A stretch of 64,000 nucleotides of DNA from Alloiococcus otitis ATCC 51267. GTDB taxonomy: Bacteria; Bacillota; Bacilli; Lactobacillales; Carnobacteriaceae_A. The translations under genes were made by a program, and so were the position numbers. How positions within the stretch are numbered: position 1 is the stretch's first letter; each line of letters opens with the position of its first letter. Of the stretch, positions 33,137 to 42,821 are shown piece by piece. The stretch lies in NCBI RefSeq assembly GCF_000315445.1, contig NZ_JH992958.1, positions 302,579-366,578 of the forward strand, given 5' to 3'. The notes under the pieces are model-generated. The model was not told the origin of the DNA. It searched no databases and was given only the letters and a program-made list of their open reading frames with translations.

Positions 33137-34027
33137 ATGGCATTAAAAGTAGAAGGATTAAGCAAGCAATACCCTAAAAGTGACCATTTTGCCTTACAAG
33201 ATGTGTCTTTTTCTATTGAGGACGGTGAAATAGTCGGTCTAGTTGGTCGCAACGGGTCAGGTAAAACGACCCTACTAAAAATTTTAACCAAGGCATTGCG
33301 ACCAAGCCAAGGTAAAATTTATTATCAGGGGCAAGACTTATGGTCGCATGCCAACCAATTAAAAGATTTAGGAGTTTTGATCCGACCGGTTTTTTATGAC
33401 CATCTTACCGTCCTAGAAAATTTAAAATTTTATTTGACCATTCACCAAGCAGAGGCCTACCAAGATAACATTGAACCAGTTCTTAAATTAGTGGACCTGT
33501 GGGATAACCGCCAAGATAAGCCTTCTACCTTTTCTTTTGGGATGGAGCAACGTCTTTCTTTAGCCATTTCACTCCTAACCGAGCCGAACTTTCTAGTTCT
33601 AGATGAACCTTTTGTTGGATTGGATCCGGATGGGGTTAGGCTCTTGATTCAGATCCTAAAAAAGGCTAGCCAAGTTAGGCAAACAACTATGATTATTTCC
33701 AGCCACCAGCTAGCTGAACTAGAAGCCATTTGCCAACGCTTCTTGTTTATTGAACAGGGGCGTTTGGACGAAAAAGCAGCTAAAATTCAAGGAACTTATA
33801 TCGTATTCCTCAACCATTCCATAAAGTTAACCGATCTTTTTGATAGTCAGCTTTTAGACTACCTCACCTATACAGAAGAAGGTAAAATCTTGCGGATTAA
33901 CCAGACTATTGACCTGGGGGACTTAAATAAGGTGCTATTCGTTTTAGCTAAAAACAACCTGATCCAGTCCTTTAGCAGAGGCAGTAGTCTCAACCAATAT
34001 TTTGAAAGAGGGGAAGACCATGACTAA
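33137..34027 (+). CDS. ABC transporter ATP-binding protein
   Basis: A protein of 296 residues. ATPase domain with Walker A GRNGSGKTT, signature region FSFGMEQRLSLAISLL (SFGME in place of LSGGQ), Walker B FLVLDEPFVGLDPDG and switch SSHQ in place of a plain H-loop. A C-terminal extension of about 80 residues (from about 215) is typical of BcrA/CcmA-type exporters for antibiotics or peptides. It overlaps the following permease gene by 8 bases, so the pair forms one exporter. AAAAGGAGTG precedes the start. The DNA is visibly AT-rich relative to neighbours; horizontal origin is possible. Confidence 0.88.
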   Translation: MALKVEGLSKQYPKSDHFALQDVSFSIEDGEIVGLVGRNGSGKTTLLKILTKALRPSQGKIYYQGQDLWSHANQLKDLGVLIRPVFYDHLTVLENLKFYLTIHQAEAYQDNIEPVLKLVDLWDNRQDKPSTFSFGMEQRLSLAISLLTEPNFLVLDEPFVGLDPDGVRLLIQILKKASQVRQTTMIISSHQLAELEAICQRFLFIEQGRLDEKAAKIQGTYIVFLNHSIKLTDLFDSQLLDYLTYTEEGKILRINQTIDLGDLNKVLFVLAKNNLIQSFSRGSSLNQYFERGEDHD

Positions 34028-34778
34028 TTTATACCGGGCCAATTTAAAACTAAGCTTGAAAAGAAAAGAGTCCTTTATTTTATGGGTTTTTGCCTTGCTA
34101 CCCTTTATTCTTATCATTGTTGACTTATTTGACACTCAATTTATGCAACTTTCGGCACCTGCTAACTCACTGAGTTTCACAACCTTCTTGGAAGCTGTTA
34201 TCAACGTTCAATACGAGACCTTTTTGCCTTTAGTAGCTCTTATTTACTTGGTTATTGTTACAGTTGGGGATGAAGTTAGGTCGGGCAAGCTTCTCTTATA
34301 TAAAGATATCAACCGGGCGGAGATTATCTTTGCTAAGTTATTTTCCCTCTTAACAGTTTACGGTATTTACTTTGGTCTAACTGTTGTGACGAGCTTGTTG
34401 ACTTATTACACTCACTTGGTCAACCAGCCATATACTTCTGGTCAATTTTTTCCAAGTGAAGGCCAGGAGTTCAAAAATAGTATTTTGATTGTTTTAGCAA
34501 CCATAGCTATGTCTGTTATTTGTATCTTTTTGACAGCATTTTTATCCTTAAAATTTAATAAAGGACTCACCCTCTTGTTGGTCTCTATTGTTATGTTATT
34601 TTCATTTGTTAGTTCAAAATTAACCTTAACGTCCTATATATTCCCTAATGCCTATCCGGAATTTTTCACCGGGTCTAATTTTTGGTTGGTCTTACTAGCC
34701 ATTCTAGGCAACTTGGTAGGAATAAGTTTCATTCTGTCCTGGTGCAACCAGGCAAGTTTTAAGAAGATTGAATATTAA
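34020..34778 (+). CDS. ABC transporter permease (partner of the gene at 33137)
   Basis: About 252 residues with six predicted spans (ESFILWVFALLPFILIIVDL; ETFLPLVALIYLVIVTVGDE; LTVYGIYFGLTVVTSLLTYY; NSILIVLATIAMSVICIFLT; LTLLLVSIVMLFSFVSSKL; a last span near LVLLAILGNLVGISFI). The DEVRSGKLLLYKDI loop after span two is the usual ATPase-contact position in ABC-2 permeases. The ATG at 34020 (RBS GAGGGGA within the ATPase gene) was preferred over one 18 bases upstream. Substrate unknown. Confidence 0.8.
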   Translation: MTNLYRANLKLSLKRKESFILWVFALLPFILIIVDLFDTQFMQLSAPANSLSFTTFLEAVINVQYETFLPLVALIYLVIVTVGDEVRSGKLLLYKDINRAEIIFAKLFSLLTVYGIYFGLTVVTSLLTYYTHLVNQPYTSGQFFPSEGQEFKNSILIVLATIAMSVICIFLTAFLSLKFNKGLTLLLVSIVMLFSFVSSKLTLTSYIFPNAYPEFFTGSNFWLVLLAILGNLVGISFILSWCNQASFKKIEY

Positions 34779-34786
34779 GTGTCAAC

Positions 34787-34819
34787 AAGCCCTTCCGCTG
34801 TAGGCGGGGCTTTTTCTTT
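34787..34819 (+). terminator. Terminator of the two-gene ABC exporter
   Basis: AGCCCttCCGC pairs with GCGGgGCT, followed by TTTTTCTTTT. Confidence 0.8.
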
Positions 34820-34882
34820 TGCAGTAATGCTTACTGGTAGCTTCTAGTCTAGGGCCAGCTTTATTCGCCCGGGGATCTTGTG

Positions 34883-34888
34883 TATAAT
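34883..34888 (+). promoter_or_regulatory. Extended -10 promoter element of trpS
   Basis: TGTGTATAAT gives an extended -10 with TG two bases ahead; the -35 is poor. It lies about 30 bases before the trpS start. No T-box precedes trpS. Confidence 0.5.
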
Positions 34889-34920
34889 GGAAGGGACTTT
34901 AAATAGCAAGGAGACTTGTC

Positions 34921-35931
34921 ATGACTAATGTAATATTAACCGGAGACCGGCCAACAGGGAAACTTCACCTGGGCCACTTTGTAGGGTCCTTGCGTAATCG
35001 GGTCCGGATGCAGGCTGATCCAGACAATGACCTCTACATTATGGTGGCTGACCAGCAGGCCTTGACTGACAATGCCAGAAATCCCAAGAAAGTTCAGGAT
35101 TCTATCTTGCAGGTGGCCTTGGATTATTTGGCAGTGGGGATTGACCCGGCCAAAACCACCCTCTTTATCCAGTCCCAAATCCCCCAATTGCCGGAATTAA
35201 CCCTCTACTTCCTCAACTTGGTGACTACTTCAAGACTTAAGCGGAACCCGACAGTGAAGTCTGAAATCCAGCAGAAAGATTTTAAAAGCTCGATTCCAGC
35301 CGGCTTTTTCATCTATCCGGTTAGCCAGGCTGCTGATATCGCTGCCTTCAAGGCCAGCCATGTTCCGGTTGGCGACGACCAAAAACCCATGATCGAACAA
35401 ACCCGAGAAATTGTCCGCGACTTTAATAGCACTTACCAAACAGATGTTTTGGTCGAACCCGATATTGTCCTTCCCCCTAAAGGCCAGGGTCGTTTGGTAG
35501 GGATTGACGGGTCAGGCAAGATGAGTAAGTCTTTGGGGAACGGGATTTACCTGTCTGATTCTGAAGATGAAATCCAAAAGAAAGTCATGTCCATGTATAC
35601 TGACCCAGACCACATCCATGTGGAAGACCCGGGCAAGGTTGAAGGCAATGTCGTTTTTACCTACCTGGATGTTTTTGCCCAAGACAAGGACAAAGTTCAA
35701 GACTTAAAAGACCACTACCGGGCTGGAGGTTTAGGGGATGTCAAGCTCAAACGATACCTTAATGAAGTCCTTCAAGCCCAGCTCAAACCCATCCGGGACC
35801 GCCGGCAAGAATTGGAAGCTAACCTAGATTATGTCTACTCCATCCTCAAAGATGGGAGCCAGGCTGCAGAAAAAATTGCCAGCCAGACCCTAGACCAGGT
35901 TAAAGAGGCCATGGGGATTAATTATTTCTAA
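34921..35931 (+). CDS. trpS: Tryptophanyl-tRNA synthetase
   Basis: A class I aminoacyl-tRNA synthetase of 336 residues, normal for TrpRS. The ATP-binding HIGH-type motif is HLGH at residues 16-19 ([14 protein letters not shown]), and KMSKSLGN occurs at about 200. TrpRS signatures [16 protein letters not shown] and [10 protein letters not shown] are present. It charges tRNA-Trp with tryptophan in the cytoplasm. Many Lactobacillales regulate trpS by a T-box, but here I see only a short leader and an extended -10. AAGGAGA precedes the ATG and a terminator follows. Confidence 0.96.
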   Translation: MTNVILTGDRPTGKLHLGHFVGSLRNRVRMQADPDNDLYIMVADQQALTDNARNPKKVQDSILQVALDYLAVGIDPAKTTLFIQSQIPQLPELTLYFLNLVTTSRLKRNPTVKSEIQQKDFKSSIPAGFFIYPVSQAADIAAFKASHVPVGDDQKPMIEQTREIVRDFNSTYQTDVLVEPDIVLPPKGQGRLVGIDGSGKMSKSLGNGIYLSDSEDEIQKKVMSMYTDPDHIHVEDPGKVEGNVVFTYLDVFAQDKDKVQDLKDHYRAGGLGDVKLKRYLNEVLQAQLKPIRDRRQELEANLDYVYSILKDGSQAAEKIASQTLDQVKEAMGINYF

Positions 35932-35993
35932 ATTATACCAAATCTGCTATCCAATAAAATAACTTCTATATTTATACTTTTATTGAAAACACT

Positions 35994-36020
35994 CCCATGG
36001 TTGTTATCATGGGCTTTTTT
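35994..36020 (+). terminator. Terminator of trpS
   Basis: CCCATG pairs with CATGGG across GTTGTTAT, followed by CTTTTTT. Confidence 0.85.
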
Positions 36021-36083
36021 CTTAAACAGACCCAAGATGTAGTGTTATATAATAATGATATATCCATATTTTGTGTTTTTCAC

Positions 36084-36112
36084 TTGTTTTCTTTTAAGCC
36101 TTTCGCTAAAAT
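36084..36112 (+). promoter_or_regulatory. Promoter of the nrdHIEF operon
   Basis: TTGTTT (-35) and TAAAAT (-10) are 17 bases apart, about 105 bases before nrdH. AT-rich NrdR-box-like sequences lie just upstream (36041-36077), but their match and spacing are too weak to call. Confidence 0.65.
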
Positions 36113-36218
36113 AGAGGATGTAAATAAAGACATCTCGACATCAAGTATGGCCAATTGCTTGGACTGACTGCCAATTGGTCCAACTTGAAAGAAGAGATTT
36201 AGCCTGGAGGAAATGAAG

Positions 36219-36446
36219 ATGAAAAAAATTGTTGTATACTCAAAACCCAATTGCATGCAATGCCAGTTTACCAAAAAATTCTTAGAAGACCGGGGCATTC
36301 CCTATGAAAGCAAGGATGTCCAGTCTAGCGACCAAGCCTTAAATGAAGTGAAAAATATGGGCTACACCTCTCTACCAGTGGTCTTGGCAGATGGCTTGGG
36401 TTCTTTCAACGGCTTTAGACCCGACATGCTTAGCAAGTTGGCCTAA
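36219..36446 (+). CDS. nrdH: NrdH glutaredoxin-like protein
   Basis: A thioredoxin-fold protein of 75 residues. MKKIVVYSKPNCMQCQFTKK holds the redox motif CMQC (Cys 12 and 15), followed by the NrdH-type TSLPVVLADG and FNGFRPDML. It reduces the class Ib ribonucleotide reductase NrdEF, taking electrons from thioredoxin reductase. Two in-frame ATGs lie six bases apart; GGAGG is eight bases from the second, so I chose it. It is the first gene of nrdHIEF and overlaps none, ending one base before nrdI. Confidence 0.94.
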   Translation: MKKIVVYSKPNCMQCQFTKKFLEDRGIPYESKDVQSSDQALNEVKNMGYTSLPVVLADGLGSFNGFRPDMLSKLA

Positions 36447-36447
36447 G

Positions 36448-36828
36448 ATGAAAGTTGTTTATTTCAGCATAACAGGTCAAACCCGTAAATTTGTCAACAA
36501 GCTGGACATGGATTTGCTGGAGGTGTCTCCGGCCGATCCTTTTATTTACCTAGATGAAGACTTTATTATCGTCACCCCCACCTACGATGCCCAGGTGACC
36601 GACTTCTGGTACGATTTTTTGGAAACAGGGGACAACAAGGCCCACTTCAAAGGAGTTGCTGGTGGCGGCAACCGGAATTTTAATGACTTGTTTATTTTTA
36701 CTGCCAAGGACCTGGCTCGTGACTATGGGGTCCCCTTGATCCATGCCTTTGAATTCCAAGGCAGTGATTATGACGTTGAGACTTTAAAGAAAGAGGTGGA
36801 AGCACTTGACCACGTTAAAGACCGCTGA
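36448..36828 (+). CDS. nrdI: NrdI flavodoxin-like protein
   Basis: A protein of 126 residues with a flavodoxin fold: MKVVYFSITGQTRKFVNKL (FMN phosphate loop), FIIVTPTYDAQVTDFW and GVAGGGNRNF, all NrdI hallmarks. It supplies the oxidant (superoxide or peroxide) that activates the dimanganese-tyrosyl cofactor of NrdF. Its ATG lies one base after the nrdH stop and has no clear ribosome binding site, so it is probably translated by coupling. The 3' end overlaps the nrdE start. Confidence 0.93.
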   Translation: MKVVYFSITGQTRKFVNKLDMDLLEVSPADPFIYLDEDFIIVTPTYDAQVTDFWYDFLETGDNKAHFKGVAGGGNRNFNDLFIFTAKDLARDYGVPLIHAFEFQGSDYDVETLKKEVEALDHVKDR

Positions 36829-38977
36829 AACAACTTACTTTCAGCTCAATAATGAAATTAACCGACCTGTTAATAACCAAATCCCTCTCCATAAGGACAA
36901 GGAAGCCTTAGACGCTTATTTTAGAGAGGAAATCAACCCGAAGACCCTGGAATTTGACAGCCTTAGGAAGAAGATTGACTACTTAATTGATGAAGACTTT
37001 ATCGAAGAAGGCTTTATCAAGAAATACCCTTTTGACTTTATCAAGGACCTCTTTGACCAAGTCTATGCCAAAGATTTCCGCTTCCGGTCCTTTATGGGGG
37101 CTTACAAGTTTTACACCCAGTATGCCTTGAAGACGGACGACAAGTCTCACTACTTAGAGCGGTATGAAGACCGGGTTGCTTTTAACGCCCTCTTCTTGGC
37201 AGACGGGGACCAAGACTTGGCTCAAAATATTGCCCAAGAGATGATCAGCCAGCGCTACCAACCAGCTACCCCAACCTTTTCCAATGCGGGTCGCAAGCGG
37301 CGGGGTGAATTTGTCTCTTGCTTCTTGATCCAGATGACCGATGACATGAACTCCATCGGCCGGGGGATAAATTCTGCCTTGCAACTGTCTCGGATTGGGG
37401 GCGGGGTCGGTGTCAACCTGTCCAACCTTCGGGCAGCTGGTGACCCCATCAAGAAAATCCAAAATGCTTCTTCCGGTGTCTTGCCGGTTATGAAACTCTT
37501 GGAAGACTCTTTCTCCTACTCCAACCAACTTGGTCAGAGAAATGGGGCGGGGGCGGTTTACCTTAGTGTCTTCCACCCAGATATTATCTCCTTCCTGTCC
37601 ACCAAGAAGGAGAATGCGGATGAGAAGGTCCGGGTCAAGACTCTTTCTCTTGGCCTAGTCGTCCCAGACAAGTTCTATGAACTGACCCGAAAAAATGAAG
37701 ATATGTACCTCTTCAGTCCCTATGATGTGGAGCGGATTTACGGCACACCATTTTCATACGTTGACATCACCGCTAAATATGACGAGATGGTGGCCAACCC
37801 TGACATTAAGAAAACCAAGATCAAGGCCCGGGAATTGGAGACGGAAATTTCCAAGCTCCAACAAGAGTCTGGTTACCCATATGTTATTAATATTGATACA
37901 GCCAACCGGGCCAATCCCATTGACGGTAAGATTGTCATGAGTAACTTGTGCAGTGAAATCTTACAAATCCAGGAGCCTTCCCTCATTAAGGGCAACCAGG
38001 ACTATGAAAAATTAGGAACGGACATTTCTTGTAACTTGGGGTCGACCAACATTGTCAACCTGATGGAGACTGACGATTTTGAGCGGTCGGTCGAGACCAT
38101 GGTTCGGGCTTTGACCCACATTACTGACACATCTGATATTGATGTGGTCCCATCGATCAAAAATGGGAACGACAAGTACCACACCATTGGTTTAGGGGCT
38201 ATGGGCCTCCACACCTTCTTTGCCCTCAACCAAATGCACTATGGGTCGCCTGAGTCGATTGAGTTTACCGATGCTTACTTCTTGCTCTTGAATTATTACA
38301 GCCTCAAGGCTTCCAACAAAATTGCCAAGGAGCGCGGTCAGACCTTTGCTAATTTCGAAAATTCTGACTATGCTTCCGGCCGGTATTTTGACTCTTATAC
38401 TGCTAGCGACTTTCACTTTGACTCTGACAAGGTCCGCCAAATATTTGCAGACCGGGGGATTGACCTGCCAACCGCCCAAGACTGGCAAGACTTGAAAGAA
38501 GCCGTTATGGAAGACGGGCTTTACCACCAAAACCGCTTGGCAGTTGCCCCAACTGGGTCCATTTCCTATGTCAATGAGACCAGTGCCAGCATCCACCCTA
38601 TCACCCGCTTGATCGAAGAACGGCAGGAAAAATTGACCGGTAAGACTTACTACCCTGCCCCTTACCTGTCCAACGAAACCATTGACTACTATACTTCAGC
38701 CTATGATACCGACATGCGGAAGGTGATTGATGTTTATGCTGCAGCCCAAAAACACGTGGACCAAGGCATGAGCTTGACCCTCTTCTTGCGGTCCGTCTTG
38801 TCTGAGGAATTGTATGAATGGAAGCAGGGCCACTCCGACAAGCAGACCACCAGGGACTTAAACATCCTCCGGCACTATGCCTTTGACAAGGGGATTAAGT
38901 CCATCTACTATGTTCGAACCTTTACCGATGATGAAGAAGAAGTCGGCGCAAATGCCTGCGAATCTTGCACTATTTAG
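36806..38977 (+). CDS. nrdE: Class Ib ribonucleoside-diphosphate reductase alpha subunit NrdE
   Basis: A protein of 723 residues, normal for NrdE. N-terminal YFQLNNEINRPVNNQIPLHK, substrate-site Cys in GEFVSCFLIQM, the active-site loop NLCSEILQ, cross-strand Cys, PTGSISYVNETSASIHP, and the C-terminal redox pair ACESCTI. It converts ribonucleoside diphosphates to deoxy forms with NrdF. The start is a TTG with AGAGGTGG six bases ahead, inside the 3' end of nrdI (23-base overlap), which suggests tight coupling. Confidence 0.96.
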   Translation: MTTLKTAETTYFQLNNEINRPVNNQIPLHKDKEALDAYFREEINPKTLEFDSLRKKIDYLIDEDFIEEGFIKKYPFDFIKDLFDQVYAKDFRFRSFMGAYKFYTQYALKTDDKSHYLERYEDRVAFNALFLADGDQDLAQNIAQEMISQRYQPATPTFSNAGRKRRGEFVSCFLIQMTDDMNSIGRGINSALQLSRIGGGVGVNLSNLRAAGDPIKKIQNASSGVLPVMKLLEDSFSYSNQLGQRNGAGAVYLSVFHPDIISFLSTKKENADEKVRVKTLSLGLVVPDKFYELTRKNEDMYLFSPYDVERIYGTPFSYVDITAKYDEMVANPDIKKTKIKARELETEISKLQQESGYPYVINIDTANRANPIDGKIVMSNLCSEILQIQEPSLIKGNQDYEKLGTDISCNLGSTNIVNLMETDDFERSVETMVRALTHITDTSDIDVVPSIKNGNDKYHTIGLGAMGLHTFFALNQMHYGSPESIEFTDAYFLLLNYYSLKASNKIAKERGQTFANFENSDYASGRYFDSYTASDFHFDSDKVRQIFADRGIDLPTAQDWQDLKEAVMEDGLYHQNRLAVAPTGSISYVNETSASIHPITRLIEERQEKLTGKTYYPAPYLSNETIDYYTSAYDTDMRKVIDVYAAAQKHVDQGMSLTLFLRSVLSEELYEWKQGHSDKQTTRDLNILRHYAFDKGIKSIYYVRTFTDDEEEVGANACESCTI

Positions 38978-38991
38978 GAAGGAGGGCTAGG

Positions 38992-39951
38992 ATGAGTGAT
39001 TTTTATCAAGCCATTAACTGGAACAACCTAGAAGATTTGATTGACAAGTTGACCTGGGAAAAGTTGGTGGAACAGTTTTGGACCGATACCCGGATCCCGG
39101 TTTCCAATGACCTGAATGACTGGCGGGAGCTTTCCCCAGAAGAAAAAGATATGATTGCCAAGGTCTTTGCCGGATTGACCCTCCTGGACACCCTCCAGTC
39201 CCAGGACGGTATGTCTGTGATGAAAGACAGTGTCCGGACCCAGCACGAAGAAGCGGTCTTCAACAATATTGAATTTATGGAGTCCATGCATGCTAAGAGC
39301 TACAGCTCCATCTTCTCCACCTTAAACACCAAGGAAGAGATTGAAGCCATCTTTGACTGGGCTCACTCCAATGACCTCCTCCAGAACAAGGCCTTGAAGA
39401 TCAATGAAATCTACCAGAGTCGCCATCCTCTTAAAATCAAGGTAGCCAGTGTTTTTTTGGAATCCTTCTTGTTTTATTCCGGCTTTTTTGCTCCCCTATA
39501 TTACCTGGGCAACAGTAAAATGACTAATACAGCTGAAATTATCAAGTTGATCTTAAGAGATGAGTCGGTCCACGGCACCTATATCGGCTACAAGTTCCAA
39601 CTAGGCTACAATGAACTAGATGAAGCGGACCAGGAGGACTTGAAGAACTGGGCCTACCAGCTTCTTTACGACCTTTATGAAAACGAGATGGAATATGCCA
39701 GCACGATCTATGACCAGCTGGGCTGGACCGACAAGGTGGGGACCTTTATGCGGTACAACGCCAACAAGGCCTTGCAAAACCTGGGCTTTGACCCCTTCTT
39801 CCCTGATACAGCAGAAGACGTGGACCCCCTCGTGATGAACGGGATCTCAACGGGAACTTCCAACCATGACTTCTTCTCCCAAGTCGGTAACGGCTACCGC
39901 TTGGGTATGGTGGAGGCCATGAGTGATGACGACTATACCCAGTGGTTATAA
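38992..39951 (+). CDS. nrdF: Class Ib ribonucleotide reductase beta subunit NrdF
   Basis: A protein of 319 residues with the metal-radical fold of class Ib beta subunits: NNLEDLIDKLTWEKLVEQFW, the first ligand region GLTLLDTLQSQDG, HEEAVFNNIEFMESMHAKSY with Glu and His ligands and, later, LRDESVHGTYIGY. The radical Tyr lies in the MHAKSYSSIF segment. It forms the Mn- or Fe-tyrosyl radical that starts catalysis in NrdE. AAGGAGG precedes the ATG. A terminator follows and closes nrdHIEF. Confidence 0.95.
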   Translation: MSDFYQAINWNNLEDLIDKLTWEKLVEQFWTDTRIPVSNDLNDWRELSPEEKDMIAKVFAGLTLLDTLQSQDGMSVMKDSVRTQHEEAVFNNIEFMESMHAKSYSSIFSTLNTKEEIEAIFDWAHSNDLLQNKALKINEIYQSRHPLKIKVASVFLESFLFYSGFFAPLYYLGNSKMTNTAEIIKLILRDESVHGTYIGYKFQLGYNELDEADQEDLKNWAYQLLYDLYENEMEYASTIYDQLGWTDKVGTFMRYNANKALQNLGFDPFFPDTAEDVDPLVMNGISTGTSNHDFFSQVGNGYRLGMVEAMSDDDYTQWL

Positions 39952-39984
39952 GGGTCTTGCTGGTCATTAACGACTTAAAAATAA

Positions 39985-40031
39985 AGACTTGGCTTGCACC
40001 TTAGCGAGGGTGGAAGCCAGGGCTTGTTTTT
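39985..40031 (+). terminator. Terminator of nrdHIEF
   Basis: An imperfect stem: GGCTTgCACC pairs with GGTGgAAGCC, extended by the flanking AAG/CTT, followed by TTTTTA. Confidence 0.65.
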
Positions 40032-40077
40032 ACCAGCGTATGTGAAAGAAATCACTAGAAAGAAAGGATGTTGACTG

Positions 40078-42255
40078 ATGGTACGGACCCAACAATTGCA
40101 GTTAAATGTTTTAGTCCAACCGACCTATGTAAACAAGCGGGATGGTCGCCAGCAAGCCTTTGACTTTGACAAATTTTACCACTCCTACAGCCAGGCCTAC
40201 CAGGCTAGCCAGGAGTCTGGGGACCAGGTCAGCTCTGCCGACTTCCAAGACTACTTCCTCCAACTTTTTAAAGACTTACCAGGCGACCAGATCCAAGCAG
40301 CTAAACTTTACCAACTGATGGAAGACTACCTAGAAGACAGCCAGCAGACTGACTGCTTGGAGGCCTTCCAGTCTATCCGGCGCAAGAAGGTAGACCATTT
40401 TAAGAAACAAAGGGATATCAACCAAAGGATTAACACCCTCTTGGACCGGGACCAGGATGTCGTCCATGAAAACGCCAACAAGGATAGCAATGTCTTCAAC
40501 ACCCAACGTGATTTGACAGCTGGCATTGTGGCCAAGGCCACAGGCTTGAAGATGCTGCCGGATCATGTGGCCAATGCCCATGAAAAGGGAGAGATCCACT
40601 ACCATGACCTGGACTACTCGCCCTACTCTTCTATGAGCAACTGCTGCTTGATTGACTTCAAGTCTATGTTTGAAGAAGGCTTTTACATCGGCAATGCCGA
40701 AGTAGAAACACCTAAATCTATCCAGACTGCCACTGCTCAAACAGCTCAAATCATCGCCAATGTGGCTTCTAGCCAGTATGGGGGTTGTACCTTCGACCGG
40801 GCAGACCAAGTTTTAGCCCCTTACGCTGAGAAAAACTACCAAAAACACCTGGCTGTGGCCCAAAAATGGATTGAGGACCCTGACAAGCAGAAGGCCTTTG
40901 CCAAGGAAAGAACCAAAAAAGATATTTACGATGCCATGCAAAGCCTGGAATATGAGATCAACACCCTCTACACCTCCCAAGGACAAACCCCTTTTACCAC
41001 AGTAGGCTTTGGCCTGGGTCAGTCTTGGTTTGAGCGGGAAATCCAAAAGGCCATCCTCCAGGTCCGGATTAAGGGCTTGGGCAGGGAAGAGCGGACTGCT
41101 ATTTTCCCTAAATTGATTTTTACTATTAAGGAAGGGCTCAACCGCAAACCAGATGACCCTAACTATGACGTGAAGGAACTGGCCTTGGAATGCTCAACCA
41201 AGCGCATGTACCCGGACATCATAAACTATGATAAAATTATCGAATTAACCGGTAGCTTCAAAGCTCCAATGGGTTGCCGGTCCTTCCTCCAAGGCTGGCG
41301 GGATGAAAAGGGTCAAGAAGTTAATGCCGGTCGGATGAACTTGGGGGTCGTTACCCTTAACCTGCCCCGGATCGCCATGGAATCAGGCGGGGACTTTAAC
41401 CGTTTCAAAGAGATTTTAGACGACCGCCTAGACATTGCCCACGATGCCTTGGTCTTTAAGGCCAATCGGGTTATGGACACCAAGCCAGAGAATGCTCCAA
41501 TCCTCTACATTCACGGGGCCTTTGGCAAGCGGACCAAGCCAGGCGGGGATATCAAGTCCTACTTCAAGAATCGCCGGGCCACCGTTTCCCTAGGTTATAT
41601 CGGCCTTTACGAAGTGGCTACCGTCTTTTACGGTGGTCAGTGGGAGGACAATTCCGAGGCCAAGGCCTTTACCCTAGACATTGTCCGCTATCTTAAGGAA
41701 AAAACTGGAGAGTGGTCCGACCAAGAAGACCTCCACTTCAGCCTCTATGCCACCCCTAGTGAAAGCTTGACAGACCGTTTTAATCGCCTAGACAAGGATA
41801 AGTTTGGTCTTGTGGAAAATATTACCGACAAGGAGTACTACACCAATAGCTTCCACTATGATGTCCGCAAAGATCCGACCCCTTTTGAAAAGCTGGACTT
41901 TGAAAAAGACTACCCTAAATATTCTAGCGGTGGTTTTATCCACTACTGTGAGTACCCTAAACTCCAAACCAACCCCAAAGCCCTAGAAGCTGTCTGGGAC
42001 TATGCTTACGACAAGGTGGGCTATTTGGGGACAAACACCCCGATTGACCACTGCTATGAGTGTGGCTATGACGGCGACTTTAAGCCAACTGACCGGGGCT
42101 TTGAGTGCCCAAGTTGTGGCAATACCAACCCGGACACCTGCGATGTGGTTAAACGAACCTGTGGCTATTTGGGCAATCCCCAAAAACGCCCCATGGTCCA
42201 CGGCCGCCACAAGGAAATTCAGTCCCGGGTTAAACACGTCAAGGGTGAGTCCTAA
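40078..42255 (+). CDS. nrdD: Anaerobic ribonucleoside-triphosphate reductase NrdD
   Basis: A protein of 725 residues: an N-terminal ATP-cone (VNKRDGRQQAFDFDKFYHSY), the glycyl-radical domain (HYHDLDYSPYSSMSNCCLID; SSQYGGCTFDRADQVL), a C-terminal zinc site with paired Cys (HCYECGYDG and CPSCGNTNPDTC), and the radical loop RTCGYLGNPQKRP with the glycine at about residue 696. It reduces nucleotides in the absence of oxygen using formate or thiol reductants and is activated by NrdG. AAAGGATG lies ten bases ahead of the ATG. Standing right behind the aerobic operon, it allows growth in both conditions. Confidence 0.96.
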   Translation: MVRTQQLQLNVLVQPTYVNKRDGRQQAFDFDKFYHSYSQAYQASQESGDQVSSADFQDYFLQLFKDLPGDQIQAAKLYQLMEDYLEDSQQTDCLEAFQSIRRKKVDHFKKQRDINQRINTLLDRDQDVVHENANKDSNVFNTQRDLTAGIVAKATGLKMLPDHVANAHEKGEIHYHDLDYSPYSSMSNCCLIDFKSMFEEGFYIGNAEVETPKSIQTATAQTAQIIANVASSQYGGCTFDRADQVLAPYAEKNYQKHLAVAQKWIEDPDKQKAFAKERTKKDIYDAMQSLEYEINTLYTSQGQTPFTTVGFGLGQSWFEREIQKAILQVRIKGLGREERTAIFPKLIFTIKEGLNRKPDDPNYDVKELALECSTKRMYPDIINYDKIIELTGSFKAPMGCRSFLQGWRDEKGQEVNAGRMNLGVVTLNLPRIAMESGGDFNRFKEILDDRLDIAHDALVFKANRVMDTKPENAPILYIHGAFGKRTKPGGDIKSYFKNRRATVSLGYIGLYEVATVFYGGQWEDNSEAKAFTLDIVRYLKEKTGEWSDQEDLHFSLYATPSESLTDRFNRLDKDKFGLVENITDKEYYTNSFHYDVRKDPTPFEKLDFEKDYPKYSSGGFIHYCEYPKLQTNPKALEAVWDYAYDKVGYLGTNTPIDHCYECGYDGDFKPTDRGFECPSCGNTNPDTCDVVKRTCGYLGNPQKRPMVHGRHKEIQSRVKHVKGES

Positions 42256-42818
42256 TGGCTAAGGATCCGACCCAATGGACGTCTGACCAATTTTCCAAGG
42301 GCTACATTGCTGACTACAAGCCCTATAACTTTGTTGACGGGGAAGGAGTCCGGTGCAGCCTCTATGTGTCTGGTTGTCCCTTTGCCTGCCCGGGCTGCTA
42401 TAACAAGATTGCTCAGAACTTCTCTTACGGCAATCCTTATACTAAAGACTTAGAAGACCAAATTATAGAAGATCTAGCGGCCGATTACTGTCAGGGTTTG
42501 ACCCTCTTGGGCGGGGAGCCTTTCTTAAACACCGGAGTCACCCTGTCCTTGGCCAAACGGGTCCGGCAAACATACGGCCAGGCCAAGGATATCTGGTCCT
42601 GGTCTGGCTATACTTGGGAAGAAATTGTCGACAAGGGAACAGAGGATAAAAAAGAACTCTTGTCTTACCTGGACATTTTGGTGGATGGCCGTTTTAAACA
42701 AGACCAATTTGCCCCAGACCTCCATTTTCGGGGCAGTGCCAACCAACGGATTATCGATGTTCCCCAGTCTCTGGACCAAGGGGAGATTGTCCTCTGGCAC
42801 AATGGAGACTACAAATAA
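42255..42818 (+). CDS. nrdG: NrdG, activating enzyme of NrdD
   Basis: A radical SAM protein of 187 residues with the 4Fe-4S motif CPFACPGC (CxxxCxxC) at about residues 37-44 in YVSGCPFACPGCYNKIAQNF, LTLLGGEPFLN (the SAM-binding GGE) and IWSWSGYTWEE. It generates the glycyl radical on NrdD. The start codon shares bases with the nrdD stop (TAATG), so the two are translationally coupled. A strong terminator follows. Confidence 0.95.
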   Translation: MAKDPTQWTSDQFSKGYIADYKPYNFVDGEGVRCSLYVSGCPFACPGCYNKIAQNFSYGNPYTKDLEDQIIEDLAADYCQGLTLLGGEPFLNTGVTLSLAKRVRQTYGQAKDIWSWSGYTWEEIVDKGTEDKKELLSYLDILVDGRFKQDQFAPDLHFRGSANQRIIDVPQSLDQGEIVLWHNGDYK

Positions 42819-42821
42819 AAA

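Noticed and set aside
36030-36080. Pair of NrdR boxes before nrdH
   Set aside because: ATATTTTGTG and AGTGTTATATAAT resemble half-boxes, but centres are only about 23 bases apart and the matches are poor.
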